Shown: positions 42,444 to 53,650, counted from the stretch's first letter. The stretch: 64,000 nt of DNA from Zeimonas sediminis (GCF_023721795.1 NZ_JAMQYE010000001.1:186001-250000), one strand, 5' to 3'. Notes: a model not told the origin generated them from the letters alone. Made by a program: numbers and translations.

Positions 42444-44234
42444 ATGGCCGACGTGCTGAACCATCTGTCGAACAACCTTCCGCGACGCAAGTTCGACGCG
42501 GTCATCGTCGGCGCCGGCGGCGCCGGCATGCGCTGCTCGCTGCAGCTGGCCGAGGCCGGCTACAGCGTGGCGGTGCTGTCCAAGGTCTTCCCGACCCGCT
42601 CGCACACGGTGGCCGCGCAGGGCGGCATCGGCGCTTCGCTCGGCAACATGAGCGAGGACAACTGGTACTGGCACATGTTCGACACCGTCAAGGGGTCGGA
42701 CTACCTCGGCGACCAGGACGCCATCGAGTTCATGTGCCGCGAGGCGCCGAAGGTCGTCTACGAGCTCGAGCACTTCGGCATGCCGTTCGACCGCAATCCC
42801 GACGGCACGATCTACCAGCGCCCGTTCGGCGGCCACACCGCCAACTTCGGCGAAAAGCCGGTGCAGCGCGCCTGCGCGGCGGCCGACCGGACCGGCCACG
42901 CGCTGCTGCACACGCTGTACCAGCGCAACGTGCGCGCCCGCACCCAGTTCTTCGTCGAGTGGATGGCGCTCGACCTGATCCGGGACAGCGAGGGCGACTG
43001 CGTCGGCGTGATCGCGCTCGAGATGGAGACCGGCCAGGTGATGATCCTCGAGGCCAAGGTCACGGTGCTGGCCACCGGCGGCGCCGGCCGGATCTGGCAG
43101 GCCTCGACCAACGCCTTCATCAACACCGGCGACGGCATGGGCATGGCTGCGCGCGCCGGCATCCCGCTCGAGGACATGGAGTTCTGGCAGTTCCACCCGA
43201 CCGGCGTGGCCGGCGCGGGCGTGCTGATCACCGAGGGCGTGCGCGGCGAGGGCGGCATCCTGCTGAACAAGCACGGCGAGCGCTTCATGGAGCGCTACGC
43301 GCCCACGCTGAAGGACCTGGCGCCGCGCGACTTCGTGTCGCGCTCGATGGACCAGGAGATCAAGGAAGGCCGCGGCGCCGGCCCCGACGGCGACTACGTG
43401 CTGCTCAAGCTCGATCACCTCGGCGCCGAGACGATCATGAAGCGGCTGCCGTCGATCCGCGAGATCGCGATCAAGTTCGCCAACGTCGACCCGATCAAGG
43501 ACCCGATCCCGGTCGTGCCGACCATCCACTACCAGATGGGCGGCATCCCGACCAACTACCACGGCCAGGTCGTGGTCCCGAAGGACGGCAACCCCAATTC
43601 GGTCGTGGGCGGCCTGTACGCGATCGGCGAGTGCGCCTGCGTGTCGGTGCACGGCGCGAACCGGCTGGGCACGAACTCGCTGCTCGACCTGCTGGTGTTC
43701 GGCCGCGCGGCCGGCAACCACATCGTCTCGTCCAGGCTCAAGGACGGCGCCCAGAAGCCGCTGCCCAGCGACGCCGGCGACAACGCGCTGGCCCGCCTGG
43801 CCAGGCTGGACGGCTCGAAGTCCGGCGAGAACGCGCAGGACGTCGCCAACGACATCCGCCGCACGATGCAGGCCCACTGCGGCGTGTTCCGAACAAGCGA
43901 GCTGCTCGAGCAGGGCGTGCAGAAGATCCTCGAGATCGAGGCCCGCTGCAACGACATCCACGTAAAGGACAAGTCGCAGGTCTTCAACACGGCGCGCGTC
44001 GAGGCGCTCGAGGTCGCGAACCTGATCGAGACCGCCAAGGCCACGATCGTGTCGGCCGAGGCCCGCAAGGAGAGCCGCGGCGCCCACGCGCATCGCGACT
44101 TCCCCGAGCGCGACGACGCCACCTGGATCAAGCACACGCTGTGGTTCTCGGAAGGCAACCGGCTCGAGTACAAGCCGGTCACGATGAAGCCCCTCACCGT
44201 GGAAACCTTCCAGCCGAAGGCGCGCACCTTCTGA
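42444..44234 (+). CDS. sdhA: succinate dehydrogenase flavoprotein subunit
   Basis: Oxidises succinate to fumarate with covalently bound FAD. 596 residues. The dinucleotide motif [11 protein letters not shown] and the flavinylation site SHTVAAQGG (His54) are present; [15 protein letters not shown] and [14 protein letters not shown] match the family. SdhE, needed for flavinylation, is encoded two genes downstream. Full length with no irregularity. Confidence 0.98.
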   Translation: MADVLNHLSNNLPRRKFDAVIVGAGGAGMRCSLQLAEAGYSVAVLSKVFPTRSHTVAAQGGIGASLGNMSEDNWYWHMFDTVKGSDYLGDQDAIEFMCREAPKVVYELEHFGMPFDRNPDGTIYQRPFGGHTANFGEKPVQRACAAADRTGHALLHTLYQRNVRARTQFFVEWMALDLIRDSEGDCVGVIALEMETGQVMILEAKVTVLATGGAGRIWQASTNAFINTGDGMGMAARAGIPLEDMEFWQFHPTGVAGAGVLITEGVRGEGGILLNKHGERFMERYAPTLKDLAPRDFVSRSMDQEIKEGRGAGPDGDYVLLKLDHLGAETIMKRLPSIREIAIKFANVDPIKDPIPVVPTIHYQMGGIPTNYHGQVVVPKDGNPNSVVGGLYAIGECACVSVHGANRLGTNSLLDLLVFGRAAGNHIVSSRLKDGAQKPLPSDAGDNALARLARLDGSKSGENAQDVANDIRRTMQAHCGVFRTSELLEQGVQKILEIEARCNDIHVKDKSQVFNTARVEALEVANLIETAKATIVSAEARKESRGAHAHRDFPERDDATWIKHTLWFSEGNRLEYKPVTMKPLTVETFQPKARTF

Positions 44235-44289
44235 CGCGCGCCCGCACGAGCCCAGCCAACAGACACACCGAACGAGCGCAGGAGCAGCG

Positions 44290-45051
44290 ATGAGCGCAGT
44301 GGTCGAATCCCCGGTCAGCGTGACCCCGTCGGGCGCGCAGGCCAAACGCGTGGTGAAGTTCTCGATCTATCGCTACGATCCCGACAAGGACGCCAAGCCC
44401 TACATGCAGGACCTCGAGGTCGAGCTCCTGCCCACCGACAAGATGCTGCTCGACGCGCTGATGCGCATCAAGCAGTCCGCCGACGATTCGATCGCGTTCC
44501 GCCGCTCCTGCCGCGAGGGCGTGTGCGGCTCCGACGCGATGAACATCAACGGCAAGAATGGCCTGGCCTGCATCACCAACCTTCGCGACCTGAAGGAGCC
44601 GATCGTCCTCAAGCCGCTGCCCGGGCTGCCGGTCATCCGCGACCTGATCGTCGACATGACCCAGTTCTTCAAGCAGTACCACTCGATCCGCCCCTACCTG
44701 ATCAACGACACGCCGCCGCCCGAGAAGGAGCGGCTGCAGTCGCCCGAGGAGCGCGAGGAGCTCGACGGCCTGTACGAGTGCATCCTGTGCGCCTGCTGCA
44801 GCACCTCGTGCCCGTCGTTCTGGTGGAACCCCGACAAGTTCGTGGGGCCCGCCGGCCTGCTGCAGGCCTACCGCTTCATCGCCGACAGCCGCGACCAGGC
44901 CACGAGCGAGCGCCTCGACGACCTCGAGGACCCGTACCGGCTGTTCCGCTGCCACACGATCATGAACTGCGTCGACGTCTGCCCGAAGGGCCTGAACCCG
45001 ACGCGCGCGATCGGCAAGATCAAGGAACTGATGGTCAGGCGCACCGTCTGA
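44290..45051 (+). CDS. sdhB: succinate dehydrogenase iron-sulfur subunit
   Basis: 253 residues, with about 20 extra N-terminal residues compared with E. coli. Carries the electron chain from FAD to quinone: [2Fe-2S] in [11 protein letters not shown] and NGLAC, [4Fe-4S] in [12 protein letters not shown], [3Fe-4S] in [15 protein letters not shown]. Its stop codon overlaps the sdhE start (TGATG). A 55-bp gap follows sdhA. Confidence 0.97.
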   Translation: MSAVVESPVSVTPSGAQAKRVVKFSIYRYDPDKDAKPYMQDLEVELLPTDKMLLDALMRIKQSADDSIAFRRSCREGVCGSDAMNINGKNGLACITNLRDLKEPIVLKPLPGLPVIRDLIVDMTQFFKQYHSIRPYLINDTPPPEKERLQSPEEREELDGLYECILCACCSTSCPSFWWNPDKFVGPAGLLQAYRFIADSRDQATSERLDDLEDPYRLFRCHTIMNCVDVCPKGLNPTRAIGKIKELMVRRTV

Positions 45052-45317
45052 TGGCGGGCAGCCACCAGGCGGACGACGCGCGGCGCCGGCGCCTTCGCTG
45101 GCGCTCGCGCCGCGGCCTGCTCGAGAACGACCTGGTCTTCGAGCGCTTCTTCGACCGGTACGAGGAATCGCTGACCGACGACGACGTGGCGGGCCTGGAC
45201 GAGCTGCTGGGCCTGACCGACAACGAACTGCTTGACCTGATTCTGGGACGGACCGAGCCCGGTCAGGACGCCTCGCCCCAGGCCAGGCGGGTCCTCGGGA
45301 TGCTGCGCGAGGTCTGA
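45051..45317 (+). CDS. sdhE: FAD assembly factor SdhE
   Basis: 88 residues. The small helical protein promotes covalent FAD attachment to SdhA. The RGLLE motif in RRGLLENDLVFERF and the C-terminal TDNELLDLILG are diagnostic. Its ATG overlaps the sdhB stop (TGATG), so expression is coupled to its target enzyme. An arginine-rich N-terminal tail (about 15 residues) is longer than in E. coli SdhE. Confidence 0.94.
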   Translation: MAGSHQADDARRRRLRWRSRRGLLENDLVFERFFDRYEESLTDDDVAGLDELLGLTDNELLDLILGRTEPGQDASPQARRVLGMLREV

Positions 45318-45365
45318 GCGCGCTGCCCCCGGGGCGAAACGATCAACATTGAGAGGAAGAGTCCG

Positions 45366-46673
<1,308 letters not shown>

Positions 46674-46730
46674 GCTGGCGGCGGGCGGGGGCCGGGCGGG
46701 AACGCGCAGGCCGGGCCCGCAAGGCTCGGG

Positions 46731-46754
46731 AGGGCGGCTTCGGCCGCCCTTTTT
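46731..46754 (+). terminator. intrinsic terminator of the sdhCDAB-sdhE-gltA operon
   Basis: AGGGCGGC-TTCG-GCCGCCCT, an 8-bp perfect stem with a stable UUCG tetraloop, followed by TTTT. The clearest terminator in the window. Confidence 0.92.
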
Positions 46755-46842
46755 CGTTCCCGCCCTCCCGCGATGGACAGGCGGGCGCTCCGGCGTCACA
46801 CTGCCCGCTCGGGGTTTCCCCGGGCGGCTGTCGGAGGCGACG

Positions 46843-47973
46843 ATGCGCGTGTTCCTGACCGGAGGCACGGGATTCATCGGCGAGGCGCTGGTTCGGGCGA
46901 TCGAGCGGCGCGGCTGGACGCTCGACGCACTGGTGCGCAGGCCCGAGGCGCCGCAGGCGCGCTGGATCGCGTCCCGGGGCGGCAGGCTGGTGCCCGGCGA
47001 CATAAACGACGCCGCTTCGATGCGCGAGGCGATGCGCGAGGCGCAGCTCGTGGTCCACAATGCGGGCCTCTACGAATACGGCGCCGACCGGGCGCTGCGC
47101 GAGCGCCTGCAGCGGGTCAACGTCGACGGCACCGACACCGTTCTGGGCCTGGCGCACGAGCTCGGCGTGCCGCGCGCGCTCTACGTGTCTAGCACTGTCA
47201 CCACCGGCGACACCGGCGCGCAGCCCCGCGACGAGTCCTGGCAGCGCCAGCGCCCCCCGGCGACCGCCTACGAGCGAAGCAAGACTGAGGCGCACCGGGT
47301 CGCGCGGCGTTGGGCCGACCGGGGGCTGCCGCTGGTGATCGCCCGCCCGAACGCGGTCGTCGGCGTCAACGACCATTCGGTCCTCGGCTACCTGCTCCGG
47401 CTCTACCTGCTCGGGATGCTGCTGCCGATCGGCTGGTCGCCGGCCACCGTGTTCGCCCATGTGCAGGTCGACGCGCTGGCCGAAGGGATGCTGCTCGCGG
47501 CCGAGAAGGGCGGGGTGGGCGAGGAGTACCTGTTCAGCGGCGACCCGGTCACGAACAGGCAGATGCTCGGATTCTGGGCCGCCCATCCGGGCCGATTCCT
47601 GCCGCGACTGTGGCTGCCCCCGGCCGTGGTGAAGCCGATGTTCGCCCCGATGGAGCCGCTCCTCAGGCTGGCCGGGCTGCCGGCCTTCCTGTCCCGCGAA
47701 ACCGTCGCCGTCGGCGCGATGAACCTGAACTACGACAGCGGCAAGGCCCGCCGGGAGCTCGGCTGGCGGCACCCGGCCCCCGAACCGATGTGGCGGGAGA
47801 TCGTCGAGGGCGAGCGGGCCCTGCTCGATGCGCGGCGCCACCAGGGCCTGCGCGCGAGGCTGATGCCCGTGGCGACGAGGCCCGACGACGCGCTTCCGGC
47901 CGATGCGAGCACCGGCCAGGCCACGGCCGCCGGGCAAGCGTCCGGCCGGCCGGATCAGCGGACGCTGGAGTAG
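46843..47973 (+). CDS. NAD-dependent epimerase/dehydratase family protein
   Basis: 376-residue extended SDR. TGGTGFIG near the N-terminus binds the dinucleotide, VSSTVTTG supplies the active-site Ser, and YERSK is the Tyr-x-x-x-Lys pair. The C-terminal 40 residues are low-complexity. Substrate unknown; relatives act on nucleotide sugars, sterols or flavanol-type compounds. It stands alone after the gltA terminator, and its 3' end overlaps the convergent NIPSNAP gene by 19 bp. Confidence 0.83.
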   Translation: MRVFLTGGTGFIGEALVRAIERRGWTLDALVRRPEAPQARWIASRGGRLVPGDINDAASMREAMREAQLVVHNAGLYEYGADRALRERLQRVNVDGTDTVLGLAHELGVPRALYVSSTVTTGDTGAQPRDESWQRQRPPATAYERSKTEAHRVARRWADRGLPLVIARPNAVVGVNDHSVLGYLLRLYLLGMLLPIGWSPATVFAHVQVDALAEGMLLAAEKGGVGEEYLFSGDPVTNRQMLGFWAAHPGRFLPRLWLPPAVVKPMFAPMEPLLRLAGLPAFLSRETVAVGAMNLNYDSGKARRELGWRHPAPEPMWREIVEGERALLDARRHQGLRARLMPVATRPDDALPADASTGQATAAGQASGRPDQRTLE

Positions 47974-48311
47974 GGCGTCGGCTTCAGGAACATGTTGGTG
48001 ATGTGCCCGACGATCGGGCCATCGGCCTCGCTGGCGGCCTTGGCGGCGAGCCACTCGGGGTCGCTCGCGAACGCGCTCCACTTGCGCTCGCACTCGGCCA
48101 TGCTCTCCCACTCGAGCAGGTAGTACAGGTCGTTGTTGCTTTCGCCGACCTGCACGGTCCAGAAGCCGGCCTGGCGGATGCCGTGCTTTTCCCAGAGCTT
48201 CAGCGTGACCGTTTCGAAGCGCTTGTGCAGGTTGGGCAGGCGGCCGGGCAGGCAGTGGTAGATGCGGAGTTCGTGGATCATTTCGAGGATGGGAGGGGAA
48301 GGGGAAGTCAT
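47955..48311 (-). CDS. NIPSNAP family protein
   Basis: 118 residues with the dimeric alpha/beta-barrel NIPSNAP sequence: MIHELRIYHCLPGRLPNL, FWTVQVGESNNDLYYLLEW and FASDPEWLAAK. The ATG used overlaps the stop of the preceding korB gene (ATGA), implying translational coupling; an internal ATG at 48281 would give a 108-residue protein starting exactly at the domain. The biochemical role of bacterial NIPSNAP proteins is unclear. Its position as the last gene of the Kor operon suggests a role with that enzyme or its substrate (inference). Confidence 0.83.
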   Translation of the reverse strand: MTSPSPPILEMIHELRIYHCLPGRLPNLHKRFETVTLKLWEKHGIRQAGFWTVQVGESNNDLYYLLEWESMAECERKWSAFASDPEWLAAKAASEADGPIVGHITNMFLKPTPYSSVR

Positions 48312-49363
48312 CGAAGCGACGCGTTGATGCGGTCGAGCATGGCCGAACCGGGGCACAGCGTCCTTTCGTCGAGCAGGTTCATCGGCGTGGCCGGCGTGCC
48401 GAGGCGCTGGTGCAGGTCGCCGGCGTCGGGGTCGACGAACAGCAGCCCGGTGACGATCTCGCCGCGGGCCTGGTGCTGCATCACGTGGTTCATCGCGCCG
48501 ATCCGGTCGCGCGGGTCGAAGTCGTCGGCGAGCTTGCGCAGGCGCAGGACGGAGCCATCGTGTTGCGGCACGTCGACGACCTCGCCGGCCGCGTACTCGG
48601 CGGTGATCTCGCTGCGCCGGGGCATGAAGTCGATGCGGTTGACCGCCTCGTTGTGCTCGCGAACGTAGTCGTAGCTGCGGGTGCTGCCGGCGTGGTTGTT
48701 GAAGGCCACGCAGGGACTGATCACGTCGATGAAGGCGGCGCCGCCGTGGGCGAGCGCGCCCTTGATCAGGGGCACCAGCTGCGCCTTGTCGCCGGAGAAG
48801 CCGCGCGCCACGTAGGTCGCGCCGAGCTGCAGCGCGAGCGGCACCAGATCGATCGCCGAGTCGGTGTTGACCGCGCCGCGCTTGGACTTCGAGCCCTGGT
48901 CGGCGGTGGCCGAGAACTGGCCCTTGGTCAGGCCGTAGACGCCGTTGTTCTCGACGATGTAGGTCATGTTCACGCCGCGGCGCATCAGGTGCGCGAACTG
49001 CCCGAGCCCGATCGAGGCGGAGTCGCCGTCGCCCGACACGCCCAGGTAGATCAGCTCCCGGTTGGCCAGCGCGGCGCCGGTGAGCACCGACGGCATGCGG
49101 CCGTGAACCGTGTTGAAGCCGTGCGAGTTGCCGAGGAAGTAGTCCGGGGTCTTGGACGAGCAGCCGATGCCCGACAGCTTGGCCACCCGGTGGGGCTCGA
49201 CGTCGAGCTCCCAGCAGGCCTGGATGATGGCCGCCGAGATCGAGTCGTGACCGCATCCGGCGCAAAGCGTGGAGATCTTGCCTTCGTAGTCGCGCCTGGT
49301 GTAGCCGAGCCGGTTGGTCGGCAGCGTGGGGTGGTGCAGGGCGGGTTTCGCGAGATAGGTCAT
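48308..49363 (-). CDS. korB: 2-oxoacid:ferredoxin oxidoreductase, beta subunit (KorB-like)
   Basis: TPP-binding subunit that decarboxylates a 2-oxoacid and passes electrons through a [4Fe-4S] cluster. 351 residues. Cluster cysteines are in LCAGCGH, GIGCSS and ISPCVAF; the TPP motif is GVSGDGDSASIG followed by VENNGVYGLTKG. It starts 2 bp after korA. The two-subunit form with a GltD-like partner matches the 2-oxoglutarate:NADP oxidoreductase known from denitrifying aromatic degraders. Pyruvate or other 2-oxoacids remain possible. Confidence 0.85.
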   Translation of the reverse strand: MTYLAKPALHHPTLPTNRLGYTRRDYEGKISTLCAGCGHDSISAAIIQACWELDVEPHRVAKLSGIGCSSKTPDYFLGNSHGFNTVHGRMPSVLTGAALANRELIYLGVSGDGDSASIGLGQFAHLMRRGVNMTYIVENNGVYGLTKGQFSATADQGSKSKRGAVNTDSAIDLVPLALQLGATYVARGFSGDKAQLVPLIKGALAHGGAAFIDVISPCVAFNNHAGSTRSYDYVREHNEAVNRIDFMPRRSEITAEYAAGEVVDVPQHDGSVLRLRKLADDFDPRDRIGAMNHVMQHQARGEIVTGLLFVDPDAGDLHQRLGTPATPMNLLDERTLCPGSAMLDRINASLR

Positions 49364-49365
49364 GG

Positions 49366-51207
49366 TCAGGCCACCTTGCCGCGCTTGATCGGTTCGACGT
49401 TGGCCCCGCTCATCCGGTCGGCGATCGCGTCGGTGATGAAGCGGGCGGTGATCGGCGTGCCGTCGAAGTGGAGGATCGGAACCAGCCTGGCGGGGTCGAT
49501 GCCCAGCTCGTTGACCAGCATCGAGCGCATCTGGGCATCGCGGTTCTGCTCGACGACGAACACGGTCTGGTGGGCTGCGATGAACCTGCCGACCTCGTCG
49601 CCGAACGGGAACGCGCGGATCCGCAGCGTGTCGAGCTGCAGGTCGCGCGCGGCGAGCGCTTCGTGCGCCTCGGCCATCGCCGGGGCGGTCGAGCCGAAGT
49701 GGATCACGCCGAAGCGGGCGGGCTTGTCCGCTTTCTTTTCGATCGCGGCCGGCACCAGCTTCTTAGCGGTGTCGAGCTTCTTCAGCAGCCGCTGCACGTT
49801 GTAGACGTAGTCGGGCCCGGCCTCGGAATAGCGCGCGTAGGCATCCTTGGTGGTGCCGCGGGTGAAGTAGCCGCCCTTGGTGGGATGCGTGCCGGGCAGC
49901 GTGCGGAACGGGATGCCGTCGCCGTCCACGTCCAGGTAGCGGCCGAAGTCGCGGCCGGCATCGAGCATGTCGGCGGTCATCAGCTTGCCGCGGTCGTACT
50001 TGCGGGAGTCGTCCCACTTCAGTGGCGCGCACAGCCGCTGGTTCATCCCGATGTCGAGGTCGGTCATCAGGAAGACCGGCGTCTGCAGCCGGTCGGCCAG
50101 GTCCAGTGCCTGCGCGGCGAACTCGAAGCACTCGTGCGGGTCCTCGGGGATCAGCAGCACGTGCTTCGTGTCGCCGTGCGAGGCGTAGGCGCAGGCGATC
50201 AGGTCGGCCTGCTGCGTGCGCGTGGGCATGCCGGTGGAGGGGCCGCCCCGCTGCACGTCGATGATGACCGCCGGGATCTCGGCGAAGTAGGCCAGGCCGA
50301 TGAACTCGGTCATCAGCGAGATGCCGGGGCCGGACGTGGCGGTGAAGGCGCGCGCCCCGTTCCAGCCCGCGCCGACGACCATGCCGATCGAGGCGAGCTC
50401 GTCCTCGGCCTGGACGATCGCGAAGCGGTTCTCGCCGCTCTCCTTGTCGACGCGCAGCCTGGAGCAGAACTTCTGGAAGGCCTCGGCAACCGACGACGAG
50501 GGCGTTATCGGGTACCACGCGCAGACCGTCGCGCCGCCGTACACGCAGCCGAGCGCCGCAGCGGCGTTGCCTTCCATGAAGATGCGGTCGCCGACGTTGG
50601 CCGCGCGCCTCACCTTGAGGCCCGTCGCGTCGTCGAGGTGCTCGGTCGCGTAGTGGAAACCCTTGCGGAAGGCGTCGAGGTTGGGCGTGAGGAGCTTCTC
50701 CTTGCCCTTGTACTGCTCGCCGACCAGCTGCGCGATCGCCTCGGGGTCGATGCCCAGCAGCGCGGCCAGCACGCCCACGTACATGATGTTCTTGAGCAGC
50801 TGCCGCTCGCGCGGGTCGGAGTAGGCCGCGTTGCACATCTGGGTGAGCGGCACGCCGATCGGGTGGACGTCGGTGCGGAACTTGCCCGGCGGCAGCGGCT
50901 TCGTGCTGTCGTACAGCAGATAGCCGCCCGGATCGATCTCGGCCAGGTCGCGGTCCCAGGTCTGCGGGTTCATCGCGACCATCAGGTCGACGCCGCCGCG
51001 CCGGCCCAGCCAGCCCTTCTCGGTGACGCGCACCTCGTACCAGGTCGGCAGGCCCTGGATGTTGGACGGGAAGATGTTGCGCGGGCTGACCGGCACCCCC
51101 ATGCGCAGGAAGCTGCGGGCGAACAGCTCGTTGGCCGAGGCGGACCCCGACCCGTTGACGTTGGCGAACTTGACGACGAAGTCGTTGACGGCCTCGATCC
51201 GCTTCAT
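49366..51207 (-). CDS. korA: 2-oxoacid:acceptor oxidoreductase, fused gamma-alpha subunit (KorA-like)
   Basis: 613 residues. The gamma domain (about 1-190) comes first: NVNGSGSASANELFARSF and SNIQGLPTWYEVRV. The alpha domain follows with WYPITPSSSVAEAF and TATSGPGISLMTEFIGLA, and ends in a transketolase-C-like part (FVVEQNRDAQMR). The gamma-alpha fusion is typical of KorA. Its ATG overlaps the stop of the upstream flavoprotein gene (TGATG). Oxygen-sensitive enzymes of this type are unusual partners for an oxygen-dependent box pathway, though some work aerobically. Confidence 0.86.
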   Translation of the reverse strand: MKRIEAVNDFVVKFANVNGSGSASANELFARSFLRMGVPVSPRNIFPSNIQGLPTWYEVRVTEKGWLGRRGGVDLMVAMNPQTWDRDLAEIDPGGYLLYDSTKPLPPGKFRTDVHPIGVPLTQMCNAAYSDPRERQLLKNIMYVGVLAALLGIDPEAIAQLVGEQYKGKEKLLTPNLDAFRKGFHYATEHLDDATGLKVRRAANVGDRIFMEGNAAAALGCVYGGATVCAWYPITPSSSVAEAFQKFCSRLRVDKESGENRFAIVQAEDELASIGMVVGAGWNGARAFTATSGPGISLMTEFIGLAYFAEIPAVIIDVQRGGPSTGMPTRTQQADLIACAYASHGDTKHVLLIPEDPHECFEFAAQALDLADRLQTPVFLMTDLDIGMNQRLCAPLKWDDSRKYDRGKLMTADMLDAGRDFGRYLDVDGDGIPFRTLPGTHPTKGGYFTRGTTKDAYARYSEAGPDYVYNVQRLLKKLDTAKKLVPAAIEKKADKPARFGVIHFGSTAPAMAEAHEALAARDLQLDTLRIRAFPFGDEVGRFIAAHQTVFVVEQNRDAQMRSMLVNELGIDPARLVPILHFDGTPITARFITDAIADRMSGANVEPIKRGKVA

Positions 51208-53027
51208 CAGGCAGCCTTCCTTTGCGGGGGCCGGCAGGCAGGGCCGGCGTGGGTCATCGAGATCAGGGTCTTCTGCATGTCCCAGGCGCCGGTCGGACAG
51301 CGTTCGGCGCACAGCCCGCAGTGCAGGCAGACGTCCTCGTCCTTGACCATGACGCGGCCGGTCTTCAGGCCGTCCTGCACGTAGAGCGCCTGCTCGAGGT
51401 TCGAGGCCGGCGCGCGCAGCCGCTGCCGGAGCCCGGCCTCGTCGCCGTCGGCGGTGAACGTGATGCAGTCCATCGGGCAGATGTCGACGCAGGCGTCGCA
51501 CTCGATGCACTGCGGCGCGCTGAACACGGTCTGCACGTCGCAGTTCAGGCAGCGCTGGGCCTCGCGGATCGCGGTCTTGGCGTCGAAGCCGAGCTCGACC
51601 TCGACGCGGATGTCGCGCAGCGCCTGGTTGACGTCGCGCCAGGGCACGCGGTGGCGCGCCTCGAGCGAGACGTCGTTGTCGTAGCTCCACTCGTGGATGC
51701 CCATCTTCTGGGACATCGTCTCGACCGCGGGAAGGGGGCGGTCCTCGACCGGCTCGCCGTTCAGCATGCGGTCGATCGAGACGGCGGCCTCGTGGCCGTG
51801 CGCGACCGCCCAGATGATGTTCTTGGGCCCGAGCGCGGCGTCGCCGCCGAAGAAGACCTGCGGCAGCGTGGAGCGCAGCGTGACCGGGTCGAGCTTCGGC
51901 ATGCCCCAGTCGTCGAACTCGATGCCGATGTCGCGCTCGATCCAGGGGAAGGCGTTCTCCTGGCCGACGGCGACCAGCACCTCGTCGCACTCGAGGTGCA
52001 CGTCGGGCTCGCCCGACGGCACCAGCTTGCGGCGGCCGCGCTCGTCGTACTCGGCGCGCACCTTCTCGAAGACCATGCCGGTCAGCTTGCCCGACTCGTG
52101 CAGGAAGGCCTTGGGCACCAGCCAGTTCAGGATCGGGATGCCTTCGTGCATCGCGTCTTCCTTCTCCCACGGCGATGCCTTCATCTCGTCGAAGCCGGAG
52201 CGCACGACGACCTTGACGTCCTCGCCGCCGAGCCGGCGCGCGGTGCGGCAGCAGTCCATCGCGGTGTTGCCGCCGCCCAGCACCAGCACGCGCTTTCCGA
52301 CCGAGGTGGTGTGGCCGAACGAGACCGACGCGAGCCATTCGATGCCGACGCGGATCTTCGCCGCGGCTTCGCTGCGGCCGGGGATGTCGAGGTCGCGCCC
52401 GCGCGGTGCGCCGCAGCCGACGAACACCGCGTCGAAGCCTTCGGCCAGCAGCGCCTTCATCGAGTCGATCCGCTGACCCGCGCGGAAGTCGACGCCCAGG
52501 CCGAGGATGTAGCCGGTCTCCTCGTCGATGACCTCCTCGGGGAGGCGGAAGCGGGGGATCTGTGTGCGGATCATGCCGCCCGCCCGGTGGCCTTCGTCGA
52601 AGACGGTGACCCGGTAGCCGATCGCCGCCAGGTCGCGGGCCACGGTCAGCGAGGCCGGGCCGCCGCCGATGCAGGCGACGCGCGGCGCGTCGGGCCGCTG
52701 CGGCGGGCGGGGCAGCCGGTGCCGGATGTCGTCCTTCAGGTCGGCCGCGACGCGCTTGAGCCTGCAGATCGCGACCGGCTCGGGGCGCTCGGCCTGGCGC
52801 TCCTCGACCCGGCCGCGTCGGCAGGCCGGTTCGCAGGGACGGTCGCAGGTTCGTCCGAGGATGCCGGGGAAGACGTTGGAGCGCCAGTTCACCATGTAGG
52901 CGTCGCTGTGGCGACCGGCGGCGATCAGGCGGATGTATTCGGGGACGGGGGTGTGGGCCGGGCAGGCCCACTGACAGTCGACTACCTTGTGGAAGTAGTC
53001 GGGGTTGCGGATGTCGGTGGCCTGCAA
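51207..53027 (-). CDS. GltD-like FAD/NAD(P)-binding iron-sulfur oxidoreductase, KorC-like partner of KorAB
   Basis: 606 residues from a TTG start with a perfect AGGAGG six bases upstream. The N-terminal GltD-type Fe-S part has CQWACPAHTPVPEYI and CDRPCEPACRRG. Two Rossmann motifs follow, CIGGGPASLTVARDLA (FAD) and VLGGGNTAMDCCRTARRLG (NAD(P)). The C-terminus carries two ferredoxin motifs, CIECDACVDICPMDC and CLHCGLCAERCPTG. It probably moves electrons between KorAB and NADP. The open frame runs on to 53237, but that part is Arg-rich nonsense without homology and without a ribosome binding site. First gene of the leftward kor operon. Confidence 0.85.
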   Translation of the reverse strand: MQATDIRNPDYFHKVVDCQWACPAHTPVPEYIRLIAAGRHSDAYMVNWRSNVFPGILGRTCDRPCEPACRRGRVEERQAERPEPVAICRLKRVAADLKDDIRHRLPRPPQRPDAPRVACIGGGPASLTVARDLAAIGYRVTVFDEGHRAGGMIRTQIPRFRLPEEVIDEETGYILGLGVDFRAGQRIDSMKALLAEGFDAVFVGCGAPRGRDLDIPGRSEAAAKIRVGIEWLASVSFGHTTSVGKRVLVLGGGNTAMDCCRTARRLGGEDVKVVVRSGFDEMKASPWEKEDAMHEGIPILNWLVPKAFLHESGKLTGMVFEKVRAEYDERGRRKLVPSGEPDVHLECDEVLVAVGQENAFPWIERDIGIEFDDWGMPKLDPVTLRSTLPQVFFGGDAALGPKNIIWAVAHGHEAAVSIDRMLNGEPVEDRPLPAVETMSQKMGIHEWSYDNDVSLEARHRVPWRDVNQALRDIRVEVELGFDAKTAIREAQRCLNCDVQTVFSAPQCIECDACVDICPMDCITFTADGDEAGLRQRLRAPASNLEQALYVQDGLKTGRVMVKDEDVCLHCGLCAERCPTGAWDMQKTLISMTHAGPACRPPQRKAA

Positions 53028-53254
53028 CGGTCTCCTCCTGCCGTGCCTGGGGCGACGGGCACCCGGAATGGAGCCCGCCCCGGCCGGCGCATGCTTTCGG
53101 GCCAGTCTACCCCGCTGCCTTCGGCCGGAAAAGCGCGCCGGTGCCGTTTGTCGGCAATTTCGTTGCGCCGGCGTGATTTTGTGCGCTGCGATTTGCCGTG
53201 ACCGGGTTGCGCGGTGCAGACTGGACGATCCTTGCACCTTCGCGGAGATCCGCC

Positions 53255-53650
53255 ATGTTCAGGAACGTCGTTTCACGCACCCTGTCCACCGCGCTCGTCG
53301 TGACGATCCTCGGCACCACGATGCCGGCACCGGCATCGGCCCGGATGATCGGCTCGGACGAGACGCTGACTTCGGCCCAGGTCGACGCCGACCGAGCCAC
53401 GGTCGGTGCGTGGCTGGCCCGCCAGGAGGTGCGCGACGAACTTCTCGCGATGGGGGTCAGCCCGGCCGAGGTGGAAGCGCGCGTGGCCGCGCTCGGCGAC
53501 GACGAGATCCGCGAACTGGCCGGCAAGGTCGGCACGGCCCCGGCCGGCAGCGGGGTGGTCGGCGCGCTGTTCGCGGTGTTCGTCATCCTGCTGGTCACCG
53601 ACATCCTGGGCCTGACCAAGGTCTTCCCGTTCACCCGCTCGGTGCGTTGA
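53255..53650 (+). CDS. PA2779 family small membrane protein
   Basis: 131 residues. A signal-like hydrophobic segment (about 8-28) and a second span near the C-terminus (VVGALFAVFVILLVTDILGL) flank a short soluble part with VSPAEVEARVAALGDDEI. Function unknown. Homologues are paired with the downstream PA2778-type cysteine peptidase; here the two genes overlap by 4 bases, so they surely act together. No strong ribosome binding site is seen. Confidence 0.8.
   Translation: MFRNVVSRTLSTALVVTILGTTMPAPASARMIGSDETLTSAQVDADRATVGAWLARQEVRDELLAMGVSPAEVEARVAALGDDEIRELAGKVGTAPAGSGVVGALFAVFVILLVTDILGLTKVFPFTRSVR

Noticed and set aside
53028-53237. N-terminal extension of the KorC-like protein
   Set aside because: Arg-rich without homology. 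A TTG with perfect AGGAGG at 53027 starts exactly at the conserved domain.
53213-53238. GGTGCA...TGCACC inverted repeat with a 14-base loop upstream of the PA2779 gene
   Set aside because: Six-base arms with a long loop are expected by chance at this composition. It does not fit TGCA-N6-TGCA.
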